Assembly: GCF_024198255.1 (NCBI RefSeq)
Contig: NZ_JAJVKW010000010.1
Span: 1 to 64,000 of the forward strand
Direction of reading: 5' to 3'
Source of the DNA: Myxococcus guangdongensis
Lineage (GTDB): Bacteria > Myxococcota > Myxococcia > Myxococcales > Myxococcaceae
Length of the DNA: 64,000 nt
In this document: piece after piece, positions 34,141-44,117 of the stretch
How the letters are laid out: every line of letters starts with the position of its first letter
Numbering within the stretch: position 1 is the first letter of the stretch
The notes under the pieces: model-generated
The model's database searches: none
What the model was told of the DNA's origin: nothing
The model's input: the letters and a program-made list of their open reading frames with translations, nothing else
Made by a program: the position numbers and the translations under genes

Positions 34141-34266
34141 TCGGCTGGAGGGAAGACGACTCACCCGCGAAGTGTTGGGGAACAGAGCATTCCAGCGTCA
34201 CTGATTGCACGCTTGTGGACGCGACACTAGAAGCGCAGGCCACTTCCATTCTCCCGCTGAGCACTG

Positions 34267-37200
34267 ATGTCCGAGCAGGACTCCCCCCCGAATCGCGCCG
34301 CTGCATTCCTGGATGGCCACCTTGGCGGAGGTGGCGAGATGGCGGACCTGGTCCGCTCCAAGGACTGGTCCCAGACGCCCCTGGGCCCCCTCGAGGGCTG
34401 GCCCACCAGCCTGCGCACCATGGTCGGCGTCGTGCTGGGCAACCGCTTCCCCATGCTCCTGTGGTGGGGGCCTCAGCTCCTTCAGATCTACAATGACGGC
34501 TATCGCCCCGTGCTGGGCATGAAACACCCCGGCTCGCTCGGCGCCCCCGCGTCCGTCGTGTGGCAGGAAATCTGGGACGTCGTCGGCCCCATGGCGGAGG
34601 GCGTGCGCCAGGGCGGCCCCGCCACCTGGAGCGAGCACCTGCAGCTCTTCATCAACAGCCGCGGCTTCCTCGAGGAGACGTTCCACACCTTCTCCTATAG
34701 CCCCGTCTACGACGAGGTCGGCGGCGTCGGCGGCGTGCTCGTCACCGTCCAGGAGACCACCGAGCAGGTCCAGGACAACCGCCAGCTCAAGCTGCTCGGT
34801 GAGCTGGCCACCAGCTCCGCCTCCGCGAAGACGGCCGAGGAGGCCTGCCAGACGGCCGCGCGCATCTTCTCCGCCTACGACGAGGACCTGCCCTTCACCT
34901 TGCTGTACCTGCTCGACGACGACGCCACCCAGGCGCGCTGCGTGGGCTCCAGCGGGCTGGCCGGCTACTCGGGCCCGGCGAAGCCGGAGTCCTGCCCGTT
35001 CCACCCCACGCCGGACATGCCCGAGGCCTGGCCCTTCGCGCAGGCCGCGCAGACCGGCCGCGAGGTGCTCGTCGAGGACCTGCGCTCGCGCTTCGGCGCG
35101 CTCCCGGGTGGACGCTGGGAAACCCCGCCCTCGCGCGCCGTGGTGTTGCCGCTGTCGCGCTCGGGGCTGGCGCATCCGTATGGCTTCCTCGTCGCGGGGG
35201 TCAGCCCCCGACGCACGCTGGACGAGCGCTACCTGGCCCTCTTCCGGCTGGTCGCGGACCCCGTGGTGACGGCCATCGCCAACGCGCGCGCGTACGAAGA
35301 GGAGCGCCAGCGCGCCGAGGCCCTGGCCGCCATCGACCGCGCGAAGACGGCCTTCTTCAACAACGTCAGCCACGAGTTCCGCACACCACTGACGCTGATG
35401 CTCGGTCCCACCGAGGACGCGCTGGCGTCGTCGTCGCGCGCCCTCTCCGGTGAGGGCCTGGAGACGGTCCACCGCAACGCGCAGCGCCTGTTGAAGCTGG
35501 TCAACTCGCTGCTCGACTTCTCCCGCCTGGAGGCCGGCCGCATCCAGGCGCGCTACGAGCCGGTGGACCTGTCCGCCCTCACCGCGGGCCTGGCCAGCGC
35601 GTTCCACTCCGCGCTCGAGCGCGCGGGGCTCGGCTTCGACATCGACTGCGCCCCGCTGCCCGAGGCCATCCACGTCGACCAGGACATGTGGGAGAAGATT
35701 GTCCTCAACCTCCTCTCCAACGCGCTGAAGTTCACCTTCGAGGGCCGCATCGGCGTCTCCCTGCGCTGGGTGGACGGCCAGGCCGAGCTCCAGGTCTCCG
35801 ACACGGGCATCGGCATCCCGGAGCGGGAGCTGCCGCGCATCTTCGACCGCTTCCACCGCGTGCAGGGCGCCCGCGCGCGCACGCACGAGGGCTCCGGCAT
35901 CGGCCTGGCGCTGGTGCACGAGTTGGTCCGGCTGCACGGCGGCGCGCTGTCGGTGGCGAGCACCGAGGGCAAGGGCACCACCTTCACCCTGCGCATCCCC
36001 GCGGGCAACGCCCACCTGCCCCAGGAGCACCTGGGCGCTCGCGACACGCGGGCCTCCACCGCCCTGGGCGCCGCGCCCTTCGTGAACGAGGCGCTGCGGT
36101 GGCTGCCGGGGGGCCTGGAGGTGGAGTCGCTCGAGCTGGGCGCGGAGGTGCCCGCGGAGGACAAGCGCCCCGACTCCGCGCGCATCCTGCTGGCGGACGA
36201 CAACGCGGACATGCGCGAGTACCTGAAGTCGCTCCTGTCCCGCTACTGGGAGGTGGAGGCGGTGGCGGATGGCCTCGCGGCGCTCGAGTCCGCGCGGGTG
36301 CGTCCTCCGGACCTGGTGCTGACGGACGTGATGATGCCGGGGCTGGATGGCTTCGGGCTCCTGCGCGAGCTGCGCGCCGACGAGCGCACGCGCCACGTCC
36401 CCGTCACCATCCTCTCCGCGCGCGCGGGGGAGGAGGCCCGCATCGAGGGCCTGCGCGCCGGCGCCGACGACTACCTGGTGAAGCCCTTCTCCGCGCGAGA
36501 GCTGCTGGCGCGCGTGGAGACGCAGCTCACCAAGGCGCGCCTCCAGGCCATCCAGGATGCGCACGGGAAGATGCTCACGCGCGTCTTCCAGTTCGCGCCG
36601 GTGGGCATCGCCATCCTGCGCGGCCCCCAGCACGTCTACGAGTTCGTCAACGCGGGCTACCTGCGGCTCATCGCCAACCGGTCCGTGGTGGGCCTGCCCA
36701 TCGCCCAGGCGCTCCCCGAGCTCGCGGGCCAGGGCATCTACGAGCTGCTCGACAACGCCTACCGCACCGGCGAGCCGTACATCGGCCGCTCCCTGCGGGC
36801 GACCATCATCTCCGACGAGGGCGGGCCTCCGCGTGAGCGGTTCTTCGACCTGGTCTACCAGCCCATGCTGGATGACGCGGGCCAGGTGGACTCCATCGTG
36901 GTGGTGGCCTTCGACGTGACGGACCTGTCCAACGCCCGGCGCGAGGCGGAGTCCGCCAGCCGCGCCAAGGACGAGTTCCTGGCGATGCTCGGCCACGAGC
37001 TGCGAAACCCCCTGGCCCCCATCCTCACCGCGCTCCAGCTGCTGCGGCTGCGCGGCGGCGGGGCCGTGGAGCGCGAGCGCACCGTCATCGAGCGGCAGGT
37101 GCACCACCTGGTGCGGCTGGTGGATGACCTGCTCGACGTGTCCCGCGTCACGCGCGGCAAGGTCGTGCTGCGGCGCGAGCGCGTGGAGCTGGCGGAGGTG

Positions 37201-38073
37201 GTGGCGAAGTCCATCGAGCTGGCCAGTCCCTTGTTGGAGCAGCGCGGCCACCACCTGACGGTGGAGGTGGCGCGCCAGGGCCTGCCGTTGGAGGCGGACC
37301 CGACGCGGCTGGCGCAGGTGTTCTCGAACCTCCTGACGAACGCGGCGAAGTACACCGAGCCCGGGGGGCGCATCACGGTCCAGGGCGCGCGCGAGGGGGA
37401 CGCGCTGGTGGTGAAGGTGCGAGACAACGGCACCGGCATCAGCGCGGAGATGCTGCCGCGCATCTTCGACCTCTTCTTCCAGGAGCGGCAGGAGCTGGAC
37501 CGCTCCCAGGGAGGCCTGGGCCTGGGGCTCGCCATCGCCCGGAGCCTGGCGTCCCAGCACGGAGGCACCCTCCATGCGGACAGCGAGGGCCGGGGCCAGG
37601 GCAGCACCTTCACCGTGCGCCTGCCGTCTCTCGAGGCGGGGGCGGATGTCTCGGCGGTGGTGGCCGCGGAGTCCGAGGCCCCGCGACAGGAGTCGATGCC
37701 GATGCCGCACCGGGTGCTGATTGTCGACGACAACCGCGACGCGGCGGACGTGCTGGCCGAGGCGCTGGACATGCTGGGCTGCGAGACGCGCGTCACCTAC
37801 GACGGCCCCAGCGCGCTCCAGGTGGCGCCCACGTTCCGCCCGGAGCTGGCGCTGCTCGACATCGGCCTGCCCGTGATGGACGGCTACGAGCTGGCGAAGC
37901 ACCTGCGCACCCAGCGGCCGGACGGCGGGCTCCAGCTGGTGGCGGTGACGGGCTACGGCCAGGAGTCGGACCGGTTGCGCTCAAAGGAAGCCGGCTTCGA
38001 CGCGCACCTGGTGAAGCCCATCGACTTCAACACCCTGGGCTCGCTGCTCAAGCGCCTGGGGCCCGTCTCCTGA
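34267..38073 (+). CDS. Multidomain hybrid histidine kinase (PAS-GAF-HK-REC-PAS-HK-REC)
   Basis: A 1268-residue soluble hybrid kinase with two complete transmitter modules. Order: PAS-like (~30-175, with DWSQTPLGPLEGWPTSLRTM), GAF (~175-345), HisKA with His369 (NVSHEFRTPLTL), HATPase (VLNLLSNALKFTF, DTGIGIPE), REC1 (~638-755, phospho-Asp687 in LTDVMMPG, KPFSARELL), PAS (~775-885), HisKA with His910 (MLGHELRNPLAP), HATPase (FSNLLTNAAKY, DNGTGI, GGLGLGLAIARSL) and REC2 (~1155-1266, phospho-Asp1198 in LLDIGLPVMDG, KPIDF). No transmembrane segment is seen, so it senses a cytosolic cue. All catalytic residues appear intact. It has no dedicated output domain and may feed a His-Asp relay as in other myxobacterial orphan kinases. 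Confidence 0.94.
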   Translation: MSEQDSPPNRAAAFLDGHLGGGGEMADLVRSKDWSQTPLGPLEGWPTSLRTMVGVVLGNRFPMLLWWGPQLLQIYNDGYRPVLGMKHPGSLGAPASVVWQEIWDVVGPMAEGVRQGGPATWSEHLQLFINSRGFLEETFHTFSYSPVYDEVGGVGGVLVTVQETTEQVQDNRQLKLLGELATSSASAKTAEEACQTAARIFSAYDEDLPFTLLYLLDDDATQARCVGSSGLAGYSGPAKPESCPFHPTPDMPEAWPFAQAAQTGREVLVEDLRSRFGALPGGRWETPPSRAVVLPLSRSGLAHPYGFLVAGVSPRRTLDERYLALFRLVADPVVTAIANARAYEEERQRAEALAAIDRAKTAFFNNVSHEFRTPLTLMLGPTEDALASSSRALSGEGLETVHRNAQRLLKLVNSLLDFSRLEAGRIQARYEPVDLSALTAGLASAFHSALERAGLGFDIDCAPLPEAIHVDQDMWEKIVLNLLSNALKFTFEGRIGVSLRWVDGQAELQVSDTGIGIPERELPRIFDRFHRVQGARARTHEGSGIGLALVHELVRLHGGALSVASTEGKGTTFTLRIPAGNAHLPQEHLGARDTRASTALGAAPFVNEALRWLPGGLEVESLELGAEVPAEDKRPDSARILLADDNADMREYLKSLLSRYWEVEAVADGLAALESARVRPPDLVLTDVMMPGLDGFGLLRELRADERTRHVPVTILSARAGEEARIEGLRAGADDYLVKPFSARELLARVETQLTKARLQAIQDAHGKMLTRVFQFAPVGIAILRGPQHVYEFVNAGYLRLIANRSVVGLPIAQALPELAGQGIYELLDNAYRTGEPYIGRSLRATIISDEGGPPRERFFDLVYQPMLDDAGQVDSIVVVAFDVTDLSNARREAESASRAKDEFLAMLGHELRNPLAPILTALQLLRLRGGGAVERERTVIERQVHHLVRLVDDLLDVSRVTRGKVVLRRERVELAEVVAKSIELASPLLEQRGHHLTVEVARQGLPLEADPTRLAQVFSNLLTNAAKYTEPGGRITVQGAREGDALVVKVRDNGTGISAEMLPRIFDLFFQERQELDRSQGGLGLGLAIARSLASQHGGTLHADSEGRGQGSTFTVRLPSLEAGADVSAVVAAESEAPRQESMPMPHRVLIVDDNRDAADVLAEALDMLGCETRVTYDGPSALQVAPTFRPELALLDIGLPVMDGYELAKHLRTQRPDGGLQLVAVTGYGQESDRLRSKEAGFDAHLVKPIDFNTLGSLLKRLGPVS

Positions 38074-38168
38074 CGGACGGGGGAATCCACGGCATGGCGG
38101 CTGCGCTATGCTGTGGGCCTCCGTATGGCTTTGGGGGAGGCCCGGGGAGAACAGACGAGGCGTTCGGG

Positions 38169-39260
38169 ATGAGCAGCGACGTGGCGGCAGCGAAGGACGG
38201 AGTGGTGGTTCTCGATTACGCGAAGCTGGTGGAGGGCGCGGACCTGTCCGCGGACATCGCCCGCGCGTATGGCCCGGATGGCATCGGCCTGCTCATCGTC
38301 CGGGGCATTCCTGGGCTGGTGGAGCTGCGCCAGGGGTTGTTGCCGCTGGGCTTCCGCTTCGCCGCGCTGCCCAACGAGGTGAAGGACCGCTACGTCCACG
38401 AGCGCAGCAGCTACTCGTTCGGCTGGAGCCACGGCAAGGAGGTCCTCAAGCCCGGCCAGTTCGACGAGTTCAAGGGCTCCTACTACAACAATCCCCAGTA
38501 CGACGCGCCCGCGGTGGCGCCGGCGCTGGTGGAGAAGTACCCGGAGAACTACCTGCCCAACGTGTGGCCGGACGCGGACTTCCCCGCGCTGCGCCCCGCC
38601 TTCCAGTCGCTGGGGCGGAAGATGGTGGACGTGGGCCTGCTGGTGGCCGCGCAGTGCGACCGCTACGTGAAGGCGAAGCTGGGGGAGCGGCTGTCCCCGG
38701 ACGCGAGCCTCGCGCGCACCATCCGCGAGTCGCGCGCGTGCAAGGCGCGGCTGCTCTACTACTTCGCCATCAACGAGGACGCGACGCCGCGCACGCGCGA
38801 CTCGTGGTGCGGCTGGCACAGCGACCACGGCTCGCTGACGGCGCTGTGTCCCGCCATGTACTTCGACGCGGAGCCCGGCGCCCCGGAGCCTGGACGCCAG
38901 GACATCCCGGTGCCGGACCCGGACGCGGGCCTCTACGTGCGCACGCGCAGCGGCGAGGAGCGCAAGGTGGTCATCCCCAAGGACTGTCTGGCGTTCCAGA
39001 TTGGCGAGAGCGCGCAGATCGTGACGGGGGGGCTGCTGCGCTCCACGCCGCACGCGGTGCAGGCGCTGGCCCATCCGGCGAGCCGCAACATCTCCCGCTC
39101 CACCTTCGCCGTCTTCATGCAGCCCGACAACGAGGAGCACCTGCGCGCGCCGGAGGGCACGGACCCCGCGGAGGCGCGCGTGGGCGCCTTCCAGCCGGGG
39201 ATGACCTTCGGCGACTTCGCGCGCGCCACCTTCGCGCGGTTCTACAACCCGTACGCGTGA
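38169..39260 (+). CDS. 2-oxoglutarate/Fe(II)-dependent oxygenase (isopenicillin N synthase-like)
   Basis: A 363-residue non-heme iron oxygenase of the IPNS/2OG family. The facial triad is visible as WHSDHGSLT (HxD) and TPHAVQ (distal His), and SRSTFAVFMQPD supplies the Arg-x-Ser-type 2OG-binding segment. The N-terminal DIOX_N-like part contains GIGLLIVRGIPGLVELRQG. It would hydroxylate, desaturate or cyclise a small molecule using Fe(II), O2 and probably 2-oxoglutarate. The start MSSDVAAAKDG was chosen over an upstream in-frame ATG because GAGG is well spaced. It is convergent with the TonB-receptor operon's lipoprotein. The substrate is unknown. Confidence 0.88.
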   Translation: MSSDVAAAKDGVVVLDYAKLVEGADLSADIARAYGPDGIGLLIVRGIPGLVELRQGLLPLGFRFAALPNEVKDRYVHERSSYSFGWSHGKEVLKPGQFDEFKGSYYNNPQYDAPAVAPALVEKYPENYLPNVWPDADFPALRPAFQSLGRKMVDVGLLVAAQCDRYVKAKLGERLSPDASLARTIRESRACKARLLYYFAINEDATPRTRDSWCGWHSDHGSLTALCPAMYFDAEPGAPEPGRQDIPVPDPDAGLYVRTRSGEERKVVIPKDCLAFQIGESAQIVTGGLLRSTPHAVQALAHPASRNISRSTFAVFMQPDNEEHLRAPEGTDPAEARVGAFQPGMTFGDFARATFARFYNPYA

Positions 39261-39290
39261 GTCCCGCTCGCGCGGGGTGTCGCTTCGGCT

Positions 39291-40484
39291 TCAGAAGACG
39301 GACACCTCGCGCAGCTGGGAGAAGTACCCGCGAGTCTGTGTGGGCAGACCCGGGACGGGGCCGAGCGAGAACACCCGCACCTGGTCCACGCGCGGCGCGC
39401 CCTCGGTGAGGGGGATGTCCACGTCCCGCTCGAACGCGATTTGCGTCGCGACGTCATCCGCGTAGGGCGCGTCACCCAGCTCCGGAATCGGCGCGCTCTG
39501 GCCCAGGGGCACCCAGGCACCCCCGTCGAGTGAGCCCTCCACGTGGAAGACCTCCTGGGGCCGCGTGCTGGAGTGGCCACGAATCAGCACGCGCCTCGGG
39601 TGGACGGGCTCGCGCAACCGGAAGATGAGTTCATCCTTCAGCGAGCCGTAGGGCGAGACGGGCACCCGCTGCGACTCGAGCTTCCCGTCGGTGAAGGGAC
39701 AGGGCTCCACCACGCCCTCGTCCGTCTCGCACGGCTGCCCGCGGCTCACGGGGACGACGCCGGTGAAGGGCAGCGGCACCGGGGGCGCCTCGTGCACGTC
39801 CGTGTAGCCGAGCCCGCTCTGAATCCACGAACGCTCCCCGCGAGCCCGGGCCTGCACGTACGCGAACGGTGACGCGAAGTCCTCCAGCATCTCCGGTCCG
39901 AGGAACGCCTCGCTGGAGCGCGTGTCCTGCGTCCACACCACGCCCCACTCGCCGCGCGCCTGCAGGGCATAGGTGTGCGGAGGGATGTCCGCCAGGGCGG
40001 GCACGTCCACCCAGGACAGGCGCACGCCGCTGGTGTGTGGATGGGATTGCACGCGACTGTCCCAGCGGCGCAGGGGAGGCAGGTCGGCGTCCCGGGTGAA
40101 GTGGAACCGGAGGAAGTCCCTCGCGCCATCGACGGGAGGCAGGTCGAGCCTGAAGGTATCGACATTGGCCCAGGGCGTGGGGCGGTCCAGTCCGTCCGCG
40201 CCGGTGTCTCGCGCGGTCAGCTCGAACAGGAACAAGCCCTCCGCGTCGGGCGTCACCTGGGCCCAGGGCTCGTACGCCAGCGTGGGGCGTCCGGTGGGGG
40301 GCTGGCCCGGGAGTGGCGCCGTGCCGGGGAGCTTGCGCGGGCGCAGCAGCGTCAGCGGGCCGCCGCGCCAGGGTGTGCCGTCCAGCTCCAGCACGGTGCC
40401 GGAGAGGAAGACGGGGGAGTCGGGCTCCAGCGCGCAGCCGGAGGCGAGGAGGACGAGCGGCAGGAGGGCGCGTGGCGTGCGCAT
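39291..40484 (-). CDS. Lipoprotein downstream of TonB-dependent receptor
   Basis: A 397-residue predicted lipoprotein with signal MRTPRALLPLVLLASGC (lipobox ASGC). The mature part is beta-rich: FLSGTVLELDGTPWRGGPLTL near the N-terminus looks like a carboxypeptidase-regulatory/transthyretin-like module. The C-terminal ~130 residues (PRRVLIRGHSSTRPQEVFHV, SLDGGAWVPLGQ) resemble a discoidin-like carbohydrate-binding fold. It starts one base after the TonB-dependent receptor stop (40486), so it is translationally coupled and probably a surface partner that delivers substrate. Exact family and ligand are unknown. Confidence 0.78.
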   Translation of the reverse strand: MRTPRALLPLVLLASGCALEPDSPVFLSGTVLELDGTPWRGGPLTLLRPRKLPGTAPLPGQPPTGRPTLAYEPWAQVTPDAEGLFLFELTARDTGADGLDRPTPWANVDTFRLDLPPVDGARDFLRFHFTRDADLPPLRRWDSRVQSHPHTSGVRLSWVDVPALADIPPHTYALQARGEWGVVWTQDTRSSEAFLGPEMLEDFASPFAYVQARARGERSWIQSGLGYTDVHEAPPVPLPFTGVVPVSRGQPCETDEGVVEPCPFTDGKLESQRVPVSPYGSLKDELIFRLREPVHPRRVLIRGHSSTRPQEVFHVEGSLDGGAWVPLGQSAPIPELGDAPYADDVATQIAFERDVDIPLTEGAPRVDQVRVFSLGPVPGLPTQTRGYFSQLREVSVF

Positions 40485-40485
40485 G

Positions 40486-43127
40486 TCAGAAGGTCCCCTT
40501 GGCGCCGAGCGTGGGCAGAATCACCGGGATGCCGAAGGGCTTGCGCTTCAAGCGCACGGGCTGGCCGTCTTCGCCCTCGTAGCCGTAGTCGTGCGAGAGC
40601 ACCTCGCTGCGCGCGGTGACGTTGAAGACATCCAGATACACGTCGAGGAGGAACTGGTCGAAGACGATGGTGCGCGAGGCGCGGAAGTCGAGACGGAAGA
40701 ACGCGGGCAGGCGGTCCACGGCGCCTCGGCCCACGGGCTTCCACTCGGGCTCGCCGTCCGCGTCCACGCCCTCGCGCATGGTGCGGTAGCCGAACTGGCC
40801 CGTCTCCGGACGGCCGGTGTTGAAGTGCGCCACCGTGCCCAGGGTGACGAAGTCGAAGCGGTAGCTGAGCGCGGCGTTGAGCGAGTGCGCCTGCTCGAAG
40901 GTGTACGGCAGATAGCCCTCGGCCATGCCGAGCTCCTCGCCATTGGGGCCCACCTTCGCGTAGCGCTCGAAGCGCTTGCTCTGGTTGAAGCCATACGTGA
41001 GCCAGCCGAACCAGCGGCGGCCCAGCGGACGGCGCACCATCAACTCCAGGCCGTAGCTGTGGCCGTGGCGCTCCACGTCCTCGGCCTCGAGTCCTCGGCG
41101 GCGCAGGTTGCTCAGCACGTCCTCGAAGTTGAACTCCAGCGTGCGCAAGAGCGGATTGAAGTAGCCCTCCGCCGTCACCTCCCAGCCGTTGACGGGGCGC
41201 CACTCCGCGCCGAGCGAGAACTGCGCCGCGCGCTGGAGCCCTCGTTCGAGCGCGAGCATCTCGCCCGCGGGCACGGGCAGCAGCACGGTGGCGGGCTGGT
41301 GATACAGGCCCGCGCCTGCCTTCAGCGTGAGGCTCTCCGTGAGCGCGTGCCGCACGGCGACCCGGGGCTCCAGCGCCAGCCGCGTCCGGTCTCCGAAGCC
41401 GTGGTAGCTGTCGAGCCGCAGTCCTGGCACCAGCACCCAGCGCTCGGAGGGCGTGTACGTGAGCTGTGTGCCCACGCCCGCGAAGGTGCCCAGGATGCCG
41501 GGGCGCGAGTACGCGTCCTTCCCGTCGAAGGGGCCCACGGGGCGGAACCGGCCGGTGGCGCGCATGCTCGCCTCGCGGCGCTCCGCGTGGCTGAAGAGCT
41601 CCAGCTTCAACGCCGCCATGAGCTCCCGCGTGTAGCCCGCGCGCAGGGCCACGCTGCCCTGCGAGAGCTCGTAGTGGCCCAGGGAGGTGCCTCCCCGGCC
41701 GTAGGCGAGGCCGAGCCTGTCATACCCGAGCGTCAGGCCCACCTCGGCTTCGCCCCCTCGAAGGGGTGACGGCCCCGCAGGTCCAGGCGATGGAACAACA
41801 GACCCACGCCTCCTTCGTTGTGGTTCTGGGACTCGCGCGAGGTGAGGCCCACCGCGTCCGAGGTTCCCAGCGCGAGCAGGCGCAGCTGGCCCTGGCCCGC
41901 GCGCTGCTCCACGCGGGCCTGGTAGTCCCAGTAGTCCGCATAGACCTTGGGCTCGCCGCCGTCGCGGTACACGGTGCCGTCGCCCGCGGTGTACGTGGAG
42001 GGCGCGTTGACGGCGTTGACGACGCGGGTGATGAGCAGGCCCGTGTAGCTGACACGCGCGGCGGCGGCGACGGTGGTGCCCGTCTCGGGGATGGGCACCT
42101 CGAGGAAGGCGCCAGCCTGGAGGAGGTCCGCGTAGGCGCTGCCGTGGAGGCCCTCTTCGCGAGGCCGGCTCACGTGCGCGTCCACCGCGCCGCCGAGGAG
42201 GCTGCCGTAGCGCGCGGAGGGGACACCGACCTGGAAGTCGAGGGACTCGACGAGGTCCGGGTACACCACCGCGTTGCCGACCATCAGGTGGTAGAGGAAG
42301 GGCACGCGCACGCCGTCGACGAAGAAGGCGCTGGCCGCGGGCTGGACGCCGCGCACCACGGGATACGAGAGCCCGGAGGCGAGCGTCGTCACGCCGGGCA
42401 TCAACATCACCACGCGGAACGGGTCGCCCATGGTGCCGGGGACTTCGCGCAGCTCCTGCTCGTGCAGCGTGACGCGGGAGACCTCGGTGCGTGGACGGTC
42501 CGCGCGCACCACCGTCTCGTAGGGATTCACCGCGAGGGGTTCCAGCGTGTAGTGCACCTCCAGTCGCTGCCGGGCCTCGAGCGTCTCGGTGAGGTACAGC
42601 AGGCGGTGGCCCGGCGCGGTGATTCTCAGCGCGTGGGCGCCGGGGGGAAGCTCCAGTCGGAACAGGCCCTGTGCGTCGGCCTCGACCATCGCCGTGTCGG
42701 TGCGGAGGATGGCGCCGGCGAGCGGCTTGCGACTGCCCTTGGCGCGCACGCGGCCCGTGAGCACCGCGCGGGTGTCCTCCACGGGCGGGGGCTCGAAGCG
42801 GTAGGTGAAGGGCACGCGCACGGCGATGGGGTGCCCCTGCGACGTGGCGGGGTGGAAGCGCAGGTGCGGCGCGGCGTGCAGCGCGGAGCGGGCGAGCGCG
42901 GCCGGAGGCTCACCGATGACCCGGGCCTCGACGACTTCGCCGGCTTCGTCGAGGGTGAGTTCCAACTCGACGGAGACAGGCCCGTCGAGGACATGACCCA
43001 CGGGGAGCCGCGCCGGGGCGTCCTGGGCGAGGGTGGGAGGCACGAGGGCCGAGGGCTCGTCGGGAGACGAGCCCTGCGCCGGGAGGACACCCAGGAGCAG
43101 CAGGATGAGGAGGCCGAGGCGTGTCAT
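40486..43127 (-). pseudogene. TonB-dependent receptor with N-terminal TonB-C-like domain, broken by a one-base frameshift
   Basis: Two overlapping frames together make one receptor of ~880 residues. Frame A (43127 to 41733, 464 aa) has a signal peptide, a TonB C-terminal-like domain (~45-115: VSVELELTLDEAGEVVEARV, RFHPATSQGHPIAVRVPFTY), a carboxypeptidase-regulatory-like domain, a plug (LREVPGTMGDPFRVVMLMPG) and the first barrel strands. It runs into a stop after RHPFEGAKPRWA. Frame B (up to 41742, ending 40486) resumes with VGLTLGYDRLGLAYGRGG and continues the barrel. Adding one base to the five-G run (C-run at 41753-41757 on the + strand) restores RHPFEGGEAEVGLTLGY. Either a recent mutation or a homopolymer sequencing error explains this. 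The coupled lipoprotein gene follows after one base. Confidence 0.85.
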
Positions 43128-43534
43128 CGCGGGGGAAGGGCAGACAATCCTTCCATACGCGGGCTCGTCAGGATTCAGGTCGTTGCCAGGTGATGAGGAG
43201 GTTCCGATTCACCCACCACGGAACTGTGTCGGTGTGCCGACTGAGGAGCGGATTGCAGCGAGGGGAGCAGGTCTGTCGATTCACCGGGCGCGGAGTGGGG
43301 CCCCTGTCGGAAAGACAAGGGTGGTCGAGCTGGGACGGCGACTCACGGCTTCGAGCTGCAAGAGGAGAGGTCGAGCCCTCCGCGTGTGCGGTCCCCATGG
43401 CGCGAGGCGCTGCACGACGGTGGAGGTCTCCCTGGGCCTCGACGCGGAGGCGCGTCGCGATGGCGGAGGCCATCCGAGGAGACGACTCCGCTCCGGAGCG
43501 TGGCTCACGGAGCGGTGAGGCGTTCGACCTCGAG
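43128..43534. other. Intergenic region, no gene seen
   Basis: About 407 bases between the receptor start and the end of the small membrane protein gene, both on the minus strand. It should contain the receptor promoter. I see no coding frame with believable protein composition and no clear hairpin with a T-run. Confidence 0.4.
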
Positions 43535-43891
43535 TCAGAGGTTCGAGGCGCTGAGCCGTCGGGCGCACCATGCATCCACGGCAGTGGCGCCGAGGACGAA
43601 GGCGACGGCGCCCGCGACGTTCTCCCGGCGAGGGCTGTGCTTCCCCGCTGGGCCGAGGCTCGCGAGGTCCAGCAAGTCTCCACCCACGCGGGCCCAGACC
43701 CATGGCGTGGGATTGGCGCGGGTCAGGATGCCAACACCCGCGGCGATTTCGCGCAGGCCATAGGCGCGCAGCAGCCCGGTGCCTCGTCGTACGCCCAGAA
43801 AGCGGGCCAGCGCACCGGGCGCCACCAGCTCACTCAAACCCAGCCCGATGCTCACCCATCCGAGCACCTTCGCCACTTTCATTGCGTTCAT
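43535..43891 (-). CDS. Small integral membrane protein
   Basis: A 118-residue membrane protein with three to four hydrophobic helices: VAKVLGWVSIGLGLSELVAP (~6-25), LLRAYGLREIAAGVGIL (~40-57), then a helix near WARVGGDLLDLASLG and VAGAVAFVLGATAVDAWCA. It resembles the membrane domain found at the N-terminus of some cyclase/dehydrase-type proteins, here stand-alone. The ATG at 43891 has an excellent Shine-Dalgarno (GGAAGGAG). It is divergent from mltA. The function is unknown. Confidence 0.75.
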   Translation of the reverse strand: MNAMKVAKVLGWVSIGLGLSELVAPGALARFLGVRRGTGLLRAYGLREIAAGVGILTRANPTPWVWARVGGDLLDLASLGPAGKHSPRRENVAGAVAFVLGATAVDAWCARRLSASNL

Positions 43892-44117
43892 GATGACTCC
43901 TTCCGAGGACCGACCGGATGGTCGCGCCCGACGTGTGAGGAAAGGATGGGGGCTCGGTTGGCGCGGTGACGCCGAGGGTCGCCTGCCTGCGTGCCGGATG
44001 GACGGCTGGCGGGCCCGGTGCGGAGCGCATGGTGGGGCGCGAGGGCACCGTGGATTCCCGGCCCGGTGCCGCCCTGGAAGTGTCGCCCGTGCACGGGCTG
44101 GAGTAGGTACGAGGGTG

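Noticed and set aside
34198-37902. A reading frame of over 1200 codons antisense to the hybrid histidine kinase
   Set aside because: It is the mirror of a strongly GC3-biased gene: rich in Arg, Gly, His and Leu without domains, and the sense strand encodes a complete kinase.
43033-43518. Rightward frame in the region upstream of the second TonB receptor
   Set aside because: Composition is unlike real proteins of this genome, no ribosome-binding site, and partly antisense to the receptor N-terminus.
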